Below are positions 14,551 to 21,962 of a DNA stretch of 32,309 nucleotides, piece by piece. Made by a program: the position numbers and the translations under genes. Source of the DNA: Oscillospiraceae bacterium (lineage in GTDB: Bacteria; Bacillota; Clostridia; Oscillospirales; Ruminococcaceae); contig JAFLUH010000008.1 in assembly GCA_022508895.1 (NCBI GenBank), positions 14,825 to 47,133 on the forward strand, read 5' to 3'. The notes under the pieces were generated by a model. It was not told the origin of the DNA. It saw nothing but the letters and a program-made list of their open reading frames with translations, and ran no database searches. The first letter of the stretch is position 1; the number at the start of each line of letters is the position of its first letter.

Positions 14551-15444
14551 TTATTCTGCGGGCTCTGCCTCTGCAAATACCTGCTCCTGCATGGGCGTTA
14601 CGCAGTACAGCGTCATGGAAACGAGAGCGGATACCTTTGAATTGTCGTTGAGCTGCACATCGTCTCCTCCGTTGCCTGCGGGTGCGGCGGGAGCTGCTTC
14701 CTCTCCCTCTCCTTCGGCAGGAGCGCCGTTGTTGTTATTGTTGTTGTCGTTGTTTGCCGATGATGTGTAGGATACCTTGGTGTTGTTGATGATGGTGGCT
14801 CTGTCAAGGTCTGCCACATAGTTGAGGAAATTAAGGAAATCGCCTCTTGTGCCTTCGATGGTGAAGGTCACGGTTATTGCGCCCACGGTCTGGGCCTGGG
14901 TGGAGAGCTTGGCGGTGAGGTATTCGGTAAGCGCCTGATCTCCGTACTTTTCAACATACGCCTCGGGAACTATCAGCTTGCCGTTCTCATCGTACTCTAT
15001 GGGGAAATTGGCGCCGTTGAGTATGCCGGGGTCGTAGCCGGAAAAATCCTTCAGAGGATAGCTTACCATCGTCTCGACATAGTCGGTAACGGTAAGCTCG
15101 GAAGCGGCGTAGTCGCTCAGAGTGAGGGACTTGGCGGACATATTGGTGGCTTCAAGTATCTCTCTTACGATAACGTCCGCCTCATAGGTGGTCAGATCCT
15201 CGTAGAAATAAAGAGCGAATTTGTTAGCCTGATCGATGGCGTCCTGTATCTCCTGATCGATGGTGTTTTCTCTTTCGAGGGACGCATAGAGCCGGTTCTT
15301 CTCGTCCTTTGCCGACTGAAGGGTGTTCTTGTTGGGCTCGATCTTTTCATACTCGGGCAGAATGAACACGAAGGTGCCGGCAACCATTATTACAATTGCA
15401 AGAAAGACCGAAAGAATGGTCAATTCCTTATTACTCAGCTTCAT
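14551..15444 (-). CDS. pilO: Pilus assembly protein PilO-like
   Basis: A 297-residue bitopic membrane protein: a short cytoplasmic start, one membrane helix (LTILSVFLAIVIMVAGTFVF), a coiled-coil region (about residues 35-75) and an outer ferredoxin-like domain (TVGAITVTFTIEGTRGDFLNFLNYVADLDRATIINNTKV), as in PilO. A low-complexity Asn run and a Glu/Ala/Pro-rich linker (near residues 235-265) are peculiar to this protein and sit before the last strand. PilO pairs with PilN in the alignment complex between PilM and the pilus. The start codon lies inside the end of the pilMN gene (14-base overlap), with GGGAGG upstream, so translation is probably coupled. Order and domain layout make the call good despite low sequence conservation in this family. 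Confidence 0.8.
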   Translation of the reverse strand: MKLSNKELTILSVFLAIVIMVAGTFVFILPEYEKIEPNKNTLQSAKDEKNRLYASLERENTIDQEIQDAIDQANKFALYFYEDLTTYEADVIVREILEATNMSAKSLTLSDYAASELTVTDYVETMVSYPLKDFSGYDPGILNGANFPIEYDENGKLIVPEAYVEKYGDQALTEYLTAKLSTQAQTVGAITVTFTIEGTRGDFLNFLNYVADLDRATIINNTKVSYTSSANNDNNNNNNGAPAEGEGEEAAPAAPAGNGGDDVQLNDNSKVSALVSMTLYCVTPMQEQVFAEAEPAE

Positions 15445-16927
15445 ATCCGTTGCCTCCCTTCAAAAGCATTGACAGCGAGAATGTGTAGGTCATGTTTTTT
15501 TCGTCCTCACCTGAGCCGGTGTAGCCGGTGTAGTTGATGCTCTCAAAGTAGCCCTGTTCGTTCAGCAGCCTTACATACTCGGAGGGCAGGCTGTCGTCAT
15601 GGCAGACGAACGTGGCGTTGATATTGTAGCCGTTGAAGTCGATATCGCCCTTTATGTACATATCCTCGGGCATCACCGCCGTCAGCTTATCCAGCACCTC
15701 GGTTATCAGAACGGGCTGGAAATCAAAGAGGTATTTTGCTACCTCGATGTTGTTGCTGTAGCGGGAAATGTCTTCCAGCTTGTTTATCTTTGCATTGAGA
15801 ATGTCCACCCTCTGCTTCAGAGCGGGATCCTCGATCTCCGCACGAACCATTGCGGTCTGGGATTTTATGTCGTCGTTCACATAATTCAGATAGAAGTATG
15901 CGCCGCCGGTAATGGCAAGGGAACCGAGCAGGCACAGCGCCAGCAGTGCGACGCCGGAGCCGCTCTTCTTTTTCTTTTCCTTGGCGGCAGACGCCTGCAG
16001 CAGGTCAACACGGTCGTACTCACGCTTGGTCTTGAAGAAGGCGGAGATGGCGTCCGCATATTCCGCAAAGTCGAACTCGCAGAAGGAAACCACGTTGCCC
16101 GGCGCGCTGAGTATGTGGGTGGAGGTGTTGAAGGAGGACATTGCGTTGTTGAGCAGTATGAAGTCGGGTATCGTGCCGTAGAAGGTGATCTCCTTCAGCG
16201 GCTTTCCGTCCCTGCGTCCGCTCATGAACTGCACCATGCGGAATACGTTGTCGTAAACCATCTGGACGAGCGCGTCGCTGTCCTTCTTGGTCTCCTCCAT
16301 GTCCACGGTGACACGGCGTGACAGCAGCAGGCGGCCTTCATCGTAAAGGTTGATGTTGATAAAGTCCTGCTCAACGTGCACCATCATCAGCGGCATCAGA
16401 GCCATCAGCTTCTGGCTGTTCTCAACCAGACGGGAGATGCAGTTTGCGCTGACGTACAGCGACCTCAGGGTAAGTCCGAGGTGAGAGAACAGCCTTGTGT
16501 AGCCGTCGGCAAGTCTCTGGGGAACGGCGGTAGCCATTACCCTTATCATGTCGTTGTTGTTCTCGTCCTTGTCCTCACCTACTATGGTGTAGGAAATGTT
16601 GTAATCCGAAGCAATGTTCATGTTGCTCTGGATCATGGTCTCGATGACGTAGGAGTTGGTCATCTTCTTGGGCTTGGGCAGCACCAGCTCCTTGTTCAGG
16701 ATAAGTCCGGAGCCTATCTCGGCGATTATTTCCTTTTCCTTTATATCCTTGGTCTGGAGAAATTCCAGCAGCTCGCTGGCAAGCATGGGGATATCAACGA
16801 CGAAGCCGTTTTCGATAAGCCCTGCGGGCAGCTCCAGCGTTTCTACCTGAATGACCCTTATCTTGCTTCCTGCGAGAGAACCGCGAACCATCTTGACGTT
16901 GCGGTCGGTAAAGTCCATTGAAAGCAT
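15431..16927 (-). CDS. PilM-PilN fusion protein of the pilus alignment complex
   Basis: One 498-residue frame contains both alignment proteins. Residues ~1-300 are an actin-like PilM domain (MLSMDFTDRNVKMVRG; LVLPKPKKMTNSYVIETMI; LLSRRVTVDMEETKKD). Then comes RVDLLQ (306-311), which resembles the PilN N-terminal NLLP peptide that docks on PilM, a Lys-rich patch, a membrane helix (~325-347), a coiled coil (~350-395) and a PilN-like ferredoxin domain to the end. The usual PilM nucleotide-site Asp-x-Gly is replaced by HVEQD near 184-188, so ATP binding may be lost. The whole resembles GspL of type II secretion. ATG 16927 is preceded by AAAGGAA at a somewhat long spacing. The frame is continuous with no sign of a frameshift, and pilO overlaps its end. 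Confidence 0.8.
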   Translation of the reverse strand: MLSMDFTDRNVKMVRGSLAGSKIRVIQVETLELPAGLIENGFVVDIPMLASELLEFLQTKDIKEKEIIAEIGSGLILNKELVLPKPKKMTNSYVIETMIQSNMNIASDYNISYTIVGEDKDENNNDMIRVMATAVPQRLADGYTRLFSHLGLTLRSLYVSANCISRLVENSQKLMALMPLMMVHVEQDFININLYDEGRLLLSRRVTVDMEETKKDSDALVQMVYDNVFRMVQFMSGRRDGKPLKEITFYGTIPDFILLNNAMSSFNTSTHILSAPGNVVSFCEFDFAEYADAISAFFKTKREYDRVDLLQASAAKEKKKKSGSGVALLALCLLGSLAITGGAYFYLNYVNDDIKSQTAMVRAEIEDPALKQRVDILNAKINKLEDISRYSNNIEVAKYLFDFQPVLITEVLDKLTAVMPEDMYIKGDIDFNGYNINATFVCHDDSLPSEYVRLLNEQGYFESINYTGYTGSGEDEKNMTYTFSLSMLLKGGNGYEAE

Positions 16928-16978
16928 ACTTTATTATATTCCTTTCGGTTTATTTTGTTTTTGCACAATGAAAGTACA

Positions 16979-18172
16979 TTAACCCAAGCTGCCCATAGCG
17001 CCGTACATTGCGGGGTAAACGGCAAGGAGCACCAGCATTACCAGTACGCCCATGATAAGTATCATGAGAGGCTGGAGCATACCCGTCAGCTTGTTTATCG
17101 CGGTGTCGGATTCGTCGTCGTAATAGTCGGCGGTCTTTTCAAGTATGTCGTCAAGGGTACCGGATTCCTCGCCTACATAAATTACCGAGGTGAAGATGCC
17201 GTCGAATATTCCCGTCCTGCCAAGAGCGGTGGAAAAGCTTTCGCCCTGCTTTACGTTTTCGATGACCGTTTCAAATTCCTTGCTTATGTAGCTGTTGCCA
17301 AGCACCTGCTCGGACTTCTGTATACACTCGACCATCTGCATACCCGACGCAAACAGGCTGCTCATGGTGTGAGCGAAGCGGGAGGTGTAGATGGTGCATA
17401 TCAGCTTGCCGGCTTTGGGGATACGGCACTTTGTCTTATCCCACCACAGCTTGCAGGCGGGTACCTTTTTCAGCACTCTGATCACCAGCACCAGACCGAC
17501 CACGCCGCCTAAGTAGAGGAACCAGTATTTGGTCATGGAGTCGCTTATCGCAAGCATTATCTTGGTGAGGGCGGGTATCTCGTCGGGGTCGGTGAACATT
17601 TCGGCGAAGGTGGGGATTATGAAGGTGAACAGCGCTATAACGATTATCACCATGATGGCGCCCAGCACCATAGGGTAGGTCATTGCGCTCCTTATCTTGT
17701 TGTTGGTCTTGTTTTCCTTGTCGTAGTGAGAGGAAAGGCGCTGCATGATCATGTCCAAGTTACCACTGCTCTCGCCTGCCGCAACCATGCTGACGAACAG
17801 GTTGGGGAACGCATTGCCCTGAGCCTGAAGCGCCTCCGAGAAAGATTTACCTCTCTGCACGTCGTCATACAGCTCGGTGAGCACCGCCTTCATCTTCTTG
17901 TTCTCCTGCTGGGCGACAAGTATGGACAGAGCCTTTACCAGCGTGATGCCGGAGGTGAGCATGGTGCTGATCTGTCGGCATATAAAAGACAGATCCTTGG
18001 TCTTGAACTTGACCTTGGCTTCCTGCACCTTTTCGGTTTCCTCCGTGAAGGATGTGCAGAAAAGTCCCTTATCCCTGAGCTTTTCTATCAGCGCATTTTT
18101 GTCCTCGGCGCTTTCCTTGCCTCGAACGGTTTTGCCGCCTAAGTCCGTGGCGGTGTACCTGAAAATAGCCAT
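16979..18172 (-). CDS. pilC: Type IV pilus inner-membrane platform protein PilC (GspF family)
   Basis: A 397-residue polytopic protein with two GspF/T2SSF repeats: one from LSFICRQISTMLTSGITLVKAL and a second from FAHTMSSLFASGMQMVECI. Membrane segments follow each repeat (MVLGAIMVIIVIALFTFIIP, a helix near YLGGVVGLVLVIRVL, and a last helix LMILIMGVLVMLVLLAV). It starts with the usual FRYTATDLGGKTVRG. PilC anchors PilB and PilT under the growing pilus. The frame extends four codons upstream to an ATG that lies on the ribosome binding site AAAGGATG, so ATG 18170-18172 (MAIFRY) is chosen. It is the first gene of the operon driven from 18275-18303 and reads through pilMN, pilO and the minor pilins to the terminator near 10728. 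Confidence 0.93.
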   Translation of the reverse strand: MAIFRYTATDLGGKTVRGKESAEDKNALIEKLRDKGLFCTSFTEETEKVQEAKVKFKTKDLSFICRQISTMLTSGITLVKALSILVAQQENKKMKAVLTELYDDVQRGKSFSEALQAQGNAFPNLFVSMVAAGESSGNLDMIMQRLSSHYDKENKTNNKIRSAMTYPMVLGAIMVIIVIALFTFIIPTFAEMFTDPDEIPALTKIMLAISDSMTKYWFLYLGGVVGLVLVIRVLKKVPACKLWWDKTKCRIPKAGKLICTIYTSRFAHTMSSLFASGMQMVECIQKSEQVLGNSYISKEFETVIENVKQGESFSTALGRTGIFDGIFTSVIYVGEESGTLDDILEKTADYYDDESDTAINKLTGMLQPLMILIMGVLVMLVLLAVYPAMYGAMGSLG

Positions 18173-18274
18173 TTTACCGATCATCCTTTCGTGGAGCGGG
18201 TCGGGAGACAGAGTCGTTTGTGCTCACGACCGTATTTTTGCTTTGCTTCCAAAGCAGATATTTACACAAGTATA

Positions 18275-18303
18275 AGTATAGCATAAAAAACTCTGTTTGT
18301 AAA
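18275..18303 (-). promoter_or_regulatory. Promoter of the pilC-pilMN-pilO-minor pilin operon
   Basis: On the minus strand: TTTACA (complement of 18298-18303), 17-base spacer ending ATGC, TATACT (18275-18280). The rest of the 241-base gap (18173-18413) is AT-rich leader without a gene. Confidence 0.7.
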
Positions 18304-18379
18304 TAAAAAATAAAAAAATTTTGCTCTCGGAACAATTTTTTGACTAATTACACAAAAAAGTAACTGCAAAATATAACAC

Positions 18380-18411
18380 AAAAAAAGGAAAAGGACGCAG
18401 TGCGTCCTTTG
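18380..18411 (-). terminator. Terminator after the conserved protein at 18414-18980
   Basis: AAAGGACG (18390-18397) pairs with CGTCCTTT (18403-18410). On the minus strand a TTCC-T7 tail follows. It begins right at the gene's stop codon. Confidence 0.8.
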
Positions 18412-18413
18412 TT

Positions 18414-18980
18414 TTACTCGTTTTCGCCGACGATAAGCTCCTTTGCGTAGGGCAGCTTTTCTATCTCGGCGCAGAACTCCCGCCACTCGGGAAGGCGGTG
18501 GGTCTTGCGCTGGCTGTAAATGGTCTTCAGACAGCGGTAGTTGGTGGTGAGGCGGGCGGTAAGCTCGAAGCCGCAGGGGTTGGAGTACAGCAGGCGCAGG
18601 TAGTCCTCGGGGTCCTGCGTCTCGTTGTAGCGGTCTTTCAGCTCCTCCATTATCTCTATCATGCGGGGATCGACATACTTGTTGTACTGCTTGGAAAGGT
18701 CGAATTTTGCTATCCTGTGCATGGTGGACTGGCTGGACACGAACTCAAGAAAGCGGTATCGCTCCGCCTCCGTCCACGCCTTAACCGTGAACGTCAGGTC
18801 AAAGGCCACGCGTATGCCTGTGAGGAACTGGTCGTGCCCCTCGCCCTTGGGGGTTTGGGCAAGGCTCTTTATGCGGTCGGTAATTTCGCCGTTCACCGCA
18901 GAGGTGTCCACCGCCATGGGGTATTTGCTTGCCTTGAAGCTCTCCTCCATGTCGTAGACCTTTATGTTTTCAAGTTTCAT
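18414..18980 (-). CDS. Conserved protein, possibly ThyX-like
   Basis: A soluble 188-residue protein without signal or membrane segment. It has a conserved-looking block HDQFLTGIRVAFDLTFTVKAWTEAER and a late block LTTNYRCLKTIYSQRKTHRLPEWREFC. These recall proteins distantly related to flavin-dependent thymidylate synthase that occur in phages and Clostridia, but the ThyX signature RHRxxSxNExSxRY is absent, so enzyme activity should not be assumed. GAGGTAAAAC stands before ATG 18980. It follows the aspartokinase gene by 21 bases on the same strand and ends at a strong terminator, so the two are probably one transcript from the promoter at 20374-20402. No functional link between them is evident. 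Confidence 0.55.
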   Translation of the reverse strand: MKLENIKVYDMEESFKASKYPMAVDTSAVNGEITDRIKSLAQTPKGEGHDQFLTGIRVAFDLTFTVKAWTEAERYRFLEFVSSQSTMHRIAKFDLSKQYNKYVDPRMIEIMEELKDRYNETQDPEDYLRLLYSNPCGFELTARLTTNYRCLKTIYSQRKTHRLPEWREFCAEIEKLPYAKELIVGENE

Positions 18981-19001
18981 GTTTTACCTCATATAATGTT
19001 C

Positions 19002-20321
19002 TTATGCCTCGGACAGCATGAACATATCGTATATCACCCTTATCGCCTGCTCAAAATCCTTCTCGTCTATGCCGATGATTATGTTCAGCTCACTGGAGCC
19101 CTGGTCTATCATCTTTATGTTGATATTGGCGTGGGAAAGGGCGGCGAATATCCTTGTGGCGGTTCCCTTCTTCTCTTTCATGCTTCTGCCCACAACTGCT
19201 ACAAGAGCCAGATTGTTTATCACCTCGATGTGGTCGGGGTGGGTTATCTGGGTGATGTACTTCATCAGGTTGGGGTGGCTCTCCAGCTCCTCCGTGCTGA
19301 TGACAAGGCTCATGGTGTCTATGCCGGTGGGAATGTGCTCGAAGCTGATGCCCTCATGGTCGAGCACCGTGAGTATGCGGCGCAGGAAGCCTATCTCCGA
19401 GTTCATCTCGTCCTTTTCGATGGAGATTACGCTGAAGTGCTTTTTGCCTGCTATGCCCGTTATTACACGTCCTCCCTCCTTGTCGGGCGCCTCGGGGACT
19501 ATCATGGTGCCTGCGGCAGAGGGGGAGTTGGTGTTTCTAATGTTTATGGGTATCTTTGCGGTGCGCACGGGGAAGATGGCGTTCTGGTGAAGGACGGAAG
19601 CGCCCATGTAGGACAGCTCACGAAGCTCCTTGTAGGTGATGAAGTCGATTATCTCGGGGTCGTCTACTATTCTTGGGTCGGCGGCAAGGAAGCCGTTTAC
19701 GTCCGTCCAGTTTTCGTACAGCTCGGCGTTTATCGCCTTTGCGACTACCGAGCCGGTGAAGTCGCTGCCGCCTCTGCTGAAGGTCTGTATCGTACCGTCG
19801 GGCTTTGCGCCGTAGAAGCCGGGAATGACCGCCTCGGAGTAGCCGCTGAGAATGGAGGACAGGCAGGCGTCGGTAAGGTCGGCGTCAAACTCGCCGTCGG
19901 CGGTGAAGAATACGCACTTTGCGGCGTCCACGAACTGGAAGCCCAAGTAATTGGCAAGGATTATGCCGTTGAGGTACTCGCCTCTGCTGGCGGCGTAGTC
20001 CCTGCCTGCTCTTTTGTGGAAGTTTTCGATTATCTTTTCGTATTCATGATCAAGACTGAGAGTTAAACCAAGGTCGCTGATTATGCCGTCAAAGCGCTCG
20101 GCTATGGGGAGAAATTCGGCGGTGGCGTTTTTGCCCTTGTCTACGTTGTCATAGCAGGTGTAGAGCATATCCGTCACCTTAGTGTCGTCGTCAAAGCGCT
20201 TGCCGGGGGCGGAGGGTATCACATAGCGGCGGTTTTTGTCGGAGCGGATTATCTCGGCCACCTTGCGGAACTGGTTTGCATCGGCAAGGGAGCTTCCTCC
20301 GAATTTTACTACTTTTGCCAT
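19002..20321 (-). CDS. lysC: Aspartate kinase (aspartokinase)
   Basis: A 439-residue enzyme that phosphorylates aspartate, the first step to lysine, threonine, methionine and diaminopimelate. It begins MAKVVKFGGSSLADANQFRKV with the KFGGSS motif, then TFSRGGSDFTGSVVA and the NWTDVNGFLAADPRIV block that binds aspartate and ATP. The C-terminal third has two ACT domains (SVISIEKDEMNSEIGFLRRIL and LVAVVGRSMKEKKGTATRIF...INIKMIDQG), which normally sense end products. The length matches monofunctional single-chain aspartokinases with the AK catalytic domain plus two ACT domains. AGAAAGG lies before ATG 20321. The leader is only ~45 bases, too short for a lysine riboswitch, so control probably lies in the ACT domains or the promoter. 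Confidence 0.93.
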   Translation of the reverse strand: MAKVVKFGGSSLADANQFRKVAEIIRSDKNRRYVIPSAPGKRFDDDTKVTDMLYTCYDNVDKGKNATAEFLPIAERFDGIISDLGLTLSLDHEYEKIIENFHKRAGRDYAASRGEYLNGIILANYLGFQFVDAAKCVFFTADGEFDADLTDACLSSILSGYSEAVIPGFYGAKPDGTIQTFSRGGSDFTGSVVAKAINAELYENWTDVNGFLAADPRIVDDPEIIDFITYKELRELSYMGASVLHQNAIFPVRTAKIPINIRNTNSPSAAGTMIVPEAPDKEGGRVITGIAGKKHFSVISIEKDEMNSEIGFLRRILTVLDHEGISFEHIPTGIDTMSLVISTEELESHPNLMKYITQITHPDHIEVINNLALVAVVGRSMKEKKGTATRIFAALSHANINIKMIDQGSSELNIIIGIDEKDFEQAIRVIYDMFMLSEA

Positions 20322-20373
20322 TTATTTTTATTCCTTTCTTATGTCCGGTATCATTTTATGTCGTGCAGTTAAT

Positions 20374-20402
20374 AGTATAGCATATATAAGGAAAAAATGC
20401 AA
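20374..20402 (-). promoter_or_regulatory. Promoter of the aspartokinase gene
   Basis: On the minus strand: TTGCAT (complement of 20397-20402), 17-base spacer ending ATGC, TATACT (20374-20379). Confidence 0.75.
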
Positions 20403-20416
20403 CAGTGGGTTGTCAA

Positions 20417-20555
20417 CGTACTTTCGGCGAAAGCCGAAAGTGCATGGCTGCGGTGAGGTAGTACGTGCCCAATGCCCGGTTTTGCGCAGCAAAACGGATT
20501 TCCATTAGGGAAATCCGAGGGCGTTGGGCGTACTTTCGGCGAAAGCCGAAAGTAC
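20417..20555. repeat. Palindromic element: two identical GAAA-loop hairpins around a branched structure
   Basis: The same 25-base sequence, itself a hairpin with a GAAA tetraloop, stands at 20417-20441 and 20529-20553; the second stem is 11 bp (20530-20540 with 20545-20555). Between them, 20461-20477 pairs with 20519-20533 (one bulge and one G-U) and encloses two further hairpins: 20479-20495 (loop GCA) and 20496-20516. No ORF is present. With the element at 20631-20675 it fills most of the 381-base gap between lysC and spoIIQ. It resembles a miniature non-coding repeat element or a structured RNA. Confidence 0.75.
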
Positions 20556-20630
20556 TGTGTATAATTTCCCACTATTTGCCCAAACTACCAATACGACCCA
20601 AATAACATACACAGCAGGATGCTGTAAAGT

Positions 20631-20675
20631 GTTCGCCCAAAGGCGTGGCACGGAGGCCACGCCAACAGAGCGAAC
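20631..20675. repeat. Nested hairpin upstream of spoIIQ
   Basis: An inner stem GGCGTGGC (20642-20649) pairs with GCCACGCC (20656-20663). An outer GTTCGC (20631-20636) pairs with GCGAAC (20670-20675). It ends about 14 bases before the spoIIQ ribosome binding site and has no T-tail. Confidence 0.65.
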
Positions 20676-20702
20676 AGATAAGACAAAGAAAGGGAATACA
20701 AA

Positions 20703-21431
20703 ATGAAAAAACAGGGATTTGCAAAAGTCAGAGCCGCACTCAAGGGCAAGGGCTTCATCTTCGCTCTTGCGCTGAGCGTGCTGGCAGTGGGTGCGTCCAC
20801 CTACTACGCCTACAACAGTGTGATGAGCGGCTTCGGGGAAGGAGATGCACTTGATGAGGAGCTTTTTATCGGCGTTGACAAAAATCAGGACGACGTACCT
20901 AAGGGCGCGCCCGTCACCACAAGCACAACGCCTGCACCCGCATCCGCCGTCCCCGACGAAACCACCACTCCGCCAGCCGAAGGCGAAACGGAATCCGCAA
21001 ATAATTTCTTTGCTGCAAGAGCGCCGAGAGCTTTGCCCGTTGAAGGCGAGGTCGTATGGGACTACAGCGACGGAGAGCTGGTCAAGTCGGAAACTCTGAA
21101 CCTGTGGCAGACCCACGACGGCGTTGACATCGCCGCCGAAGAAGGCACCGAGGTGAAGTCGGCAGGAGAAGGCACCGTCCTCAACGTATGGGAGGACGCT
21201 CTGTGGGGGATATGCGTGTCCGTTGACCACGGCGACGGCTATGTCAGCAGCTACTGCGGACTTGAAATAAGCGTGCCCGTCACCATCGGTCAGCAGGTAG
21301 CCTGCGGCGACGTTATCGGCAAGGTGGGCGTTACCAACCAGTGCGAGTGTCTGCTTCCCTCTCACCTGCATTTCGAGGTGAAGAAGGACGGAAGCTATAT
21401 CGACCCGATGATATTTGCGGAAGTTGAATAA
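20703..21431 (+). CDS. spoIIQ: SpoIIQ-like M23/LytM membrane protein of sporulation
   Basis: A 242-residue protein with one N-terminal membrane helix (~17-37), a Thr/Pro/Ala-rich linker (~66-95) and a LytM/M23 domain. The SpoIIQ-type sequence VVWDYSDGELVKSETLNLWQTHDGVDIA is followed by G-rich beta strands and SHLHFEV. The zinc ligands H138-x3-D142 and H221-x-H223 are all present, so it may be an active endopeptidase; B. subtilis SpoIIQ has a degenerate site while clostridial ones keep it. SpoIIQ in the forespore membrane binds SpoIIIAH of the mother cell to form the engulfment/feeding complex. AAAGGG lies before ATG 20703. Its place directly upstream of spoIIAA-spoIIAB-sigF supports the call over a plain M23 peptidase. 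No clear sigma-F promoter was found by eye. Confidence 0.8.
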   Translation: MKKQGFAKVRAALKGKGFIFALALSVLAVGASTYYAYNSVMSGFGEGDALDEELFIGVDKNQDDVPKGAPVTTSTTPAPASAVPDETTTPPAEGETESANNFFAARAPRALPVEGEVVWDYSDGELVKSETLNLWQTHDGVDIAAEEGTEVKSAGEGTVLNVWEDALWGICVSVDHGDGYVSSYCGLEISVPVTIGQQVACGDVIGKVGVTNQCECLLPSHLHFEVKKDGSYIDPMIFAEVE

Positions 21432-21466
21432 TCGAAAATTTTTCCTTTCCTCCGAATTTGACAAAT
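21431..21466 (-). promoter_or_regulatory. Candidate Spo0A boxes upstream of the spoIIA operon
   Basis: The minus strand of 21457-21465 reads TTTGTCAAA, close to the 0A-box core TTTGTCRAA, and ATCGAAAAT at 21431-21439 matches part of a second box. Phospho-Spo0A activates spoIIA in both Bacilli and Clostridia. The match is short, and no sigma-H promoter could be placed with confidence. Confidence 0.35.
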
Positions 21467-21474
21467 TTTGCGGT

Positions 21475-21507
21475 GCAAGCCTGTTACTATTAGGGTAACG
21501 GGCTTGC
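21475..21507 (+). other. Stem-loop between spoIIQ and spoIIAA
   Basis: GCAAGCC (21475-21481) and GTTAC (21483-21487) pair with GTAAC (21495-21499) and GGCTTGC (21501-21507), with one internal mismatch and a seven-base loop. There is no T-run, so it may be a leader or processing structure rather than an efficient terminator. Confidence 0.5.
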
Positions 21508-21538
21508 TGCCGTTTACCGAAAAACAAGGAGTATACGT

Positions 21539-21631
21539 TTGGAAAATAATTTTTTCAAGCCCGACGCCGTCCGCCGAAGCGGGCGATGCGAAGCAATGCG
21601 TGAACGTACTCAGGAGGAAGGAAAGATATAA
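21539..21631 (+). CDS. Possible 30-codon leader ORF abutting spoIIAA
   Basis: TTG 21539 has a good ribosome binding site (AAGGAG at 21526-21531, seven-base spacing). The frame runs 30 codons to TAA 21629-21631, directly against the spoIIAA ATG at 21632. The peptide would be polar and basic (ENNFFKPDAVRRSGRCE..., ending QEEGKI), without a membrane segment. It could couple translation to spoIIAA. A TTG start and short length make chance possible. Confidence 0.35.
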   Translation: MENNFFKPDAVRRSGRCEAMRERTQEEGKI

Positions 21632-21949
21632 ATGACTGTTGAGATGATAGGCGGAGAGGAGCATATCACCGCCGTACTTTGCGGAGAGCTTGACCACCAC
21701 ACCGCAGCCGCCGCAAGAGAGCTTATAGACGCAAGGCTGGAGCGCTGCACGCCAAAGCTCTGCATAATCGACATGGCGGGCGTCACCTTTATGGACAGCA
21801 GCGGGATAGGTCTGCTGCTGGGCAGACAGAGGGTGATGGAGATGTACGGCGGGAAGGTCAGAGTGAAAAACCCCTCGCGCCATGCGGAGAAAATAATAAA
21901 GCTCGCAGGTCTGCAGAGCATGATAATACCCGAAAAGTGCAAGGTGTAA
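21632..21949 (+). CDS. spoIIAA: Anti-anti-sigma factor SpoIIAA
   Basis: A 105-residue STAS-domain protein. The DSSGIG motif (55-60) carries the serine that SpoIIAB phosphorylates; dephosphorylated SpoIIAA (by SpoIIE, not in this window) releases sigma-F in the forespore. GELDHHTA near the start and the final LQSMIIP segment fit the family, and the length is normal. ATG 21632 is used, with GGAAAG upstream. It is the first main gene of the spoIIAA-spoIIAB-sigF operon, with 13 bases to the next start. The operon would be switched on early in sporulation; candidate Spo0A boxes lie upstream. Confidence 0.95.
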   Translation: MTVEMIGGEEHITAVLCGELDHHTAAAARELIDARLERCTPKLCIIDMAGVTFMDSSGIGLLLGRQRVMEMYGGKVRVKNPSRHAEKIIKLAGLQSMIIPEKCKV

Positions 21950-21962
21950 TAAGGAGAAGAAG

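Noticed and set aside
18498-20066. A 522-codon plus-strand open frame
   Set aside because: It lies opposite the aspartokinase and the 188-residue protein, and has composition typical of a shadow frame (rich in His, Tyr, Val, Gly) with no domain.
20322-20400. Lysine riboswitch upstream of the aspartokinase gene
   Set aside because: The predicted leader is only about 45 bases, far too short for the L-box fold.
20417-20555. Repeats considered as a CRISPR array
   Set aside because: Only two copies, with self-complementary repeats and a structured interior; no cas genes in the window.
20505-21527. A 340-codon minus-strand open frame across spoIIQ
   Set aside because: It is antisense to a clear LytM-domain protein, contains the palindromic repeats, and has no ribosome binding site or recognisable motif.
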